A stretch of DNA of 64,000 bases from Pseudomonas putida (lineage in GTDB: Bacteria > Pseudomonadota > Gammaproteobacteria > Pseudomonadales > Pseudomonadaceae): NCBI RefSeq assembly GCF_002741075.1, contig NZ_CP016634.1, positions 3,688,001-3,752,000 of the forward strand. Reading direction: 5' to 3'. Position 1 is the first letter of the stretch, and every line of letters begins with the position of its first letter. The translations under genes and the position numbers were made by a program. The notes beneath the pieces are model-generated. The model did not search any database. It was not told where the DNA came from and worked only from the letters and a program-made list of their open reading frames with translations. This document shows positions 63,931-64,000 of the stretch, one piece after another.

Positions 63931-64000
63931 TATTTACATCACATCGAAGCGAGCCTAAGGTTCGCTCCAGACGGCTGCAAAACTAGACATGGCTGTAGAG
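63889..64000. repeat. Imperfect direct repeat, second copy
   Basis: Matches the stretch from 62335 including the terminator and the following 75 bases. It is cut by the window edge, so any tRNA fragment beyond it is not visible. Confidence 0.6.

Overview
The window looks like a chromosomal segment of a Pseudomonas of the putida group. The supporting signs are high-GC genes, many copies of the putida-type REP palindrome (GCGGGTTTACCCGC flanked by CTCCCACAGG), and a conserved run of housekeeping genes from purC through dapA, bcp and nadA to a McpU-type chemoreceptor in the order I recall from P. putida chromosomes. Gene assignments rest on motifs and remembered families; no database search was possible.

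Layout. 1-8.5 kb: a truncated nitrilase-type amidase, an MHS-family transporter, a C45 (penicillin acyltransferase-like) hydrolase, a LysR regulator, an exported amidohydrolase, a TorF-type porin, and a four-cysteine winged-helix regulator next to a secreted helical protein. 8.8-11.8 kb: a dCache chemoreceptor with a sigma-28 promoter, an acetyltransferase and a YhfL-like lipoprotein. 12-24.3 kb: a hydroxyproline catabolic region. It holds an Ldh-family reductase and APC permease, an AraC-type regulator, 4-hydroxyproline 2-epimerase, pyrroline-4-hydroxy-2-carboxylate deaminase, alpha-ketoglutarate semialdehyde dehydrogenase, a GntR regulator, a FAD-dependent D-hydroxyproline dehydrogenase, an MHS transporter and a second GntR regulator. 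Together these enzymes convert trans-4-hydroxy-L-proline to alpha-ketoglutarate. Repeated ATTGTATAAAAT-type boxes and TCGTATACGA-type boxes mark two likely GntR operator sets.

24.4-28.7 kb: a two-partner secretion locus in which the exoprotein gene has lost its central part and is fused in frame to the HAMP and signalling domains of a chemoreceptor. 28.9-37.3 kb: an AT-richer genomic island inserted in the 3' end of tRNA-Ser(CGA). It is bounded by a 21-bp direct repeat and, just inside, by paired 10-bp integrase arm-type repeats at both ends. Cargo: tyrosine integrase, serine resolvase, an XRE/ImmA-IrrE metalloprotease with an overlapping partner gene, an HUH/Gp2-like protein with a 96-bp tandem repeat, and a three-gene operon (OB-like protein with a frameshift, DUF488, DUF4326) that I regard as the best candidate for an undescribed system.

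37.4-49.9 kb is core genome: purC, a metallo-beta-lactamase fold hydrolase, bamC, dapA, a GcvR-type ACT protein, bcp, a PerM/AI-2E exporter, a TusA-like protein, a BepA-like protease, nadA, a YdgA-like protein, and a putrescine-type permease. A McpU-type chemoreceptor follows the permease. 52.1-60.3 kb: a MITE, a cation efflux protein, surface-modification enzymes (pyruvyl transferase-like, phosphoethanolamine transferase, GT25 glycosyltransferase), a LysP-type permease and an amino-oxidase. 60.5-64 kb is an accessory, AT-richer end with uncharacterised secreted proteins, a tRNA-like 3' fragment and an imperfect direct repeat around a MORN-like protein gene.
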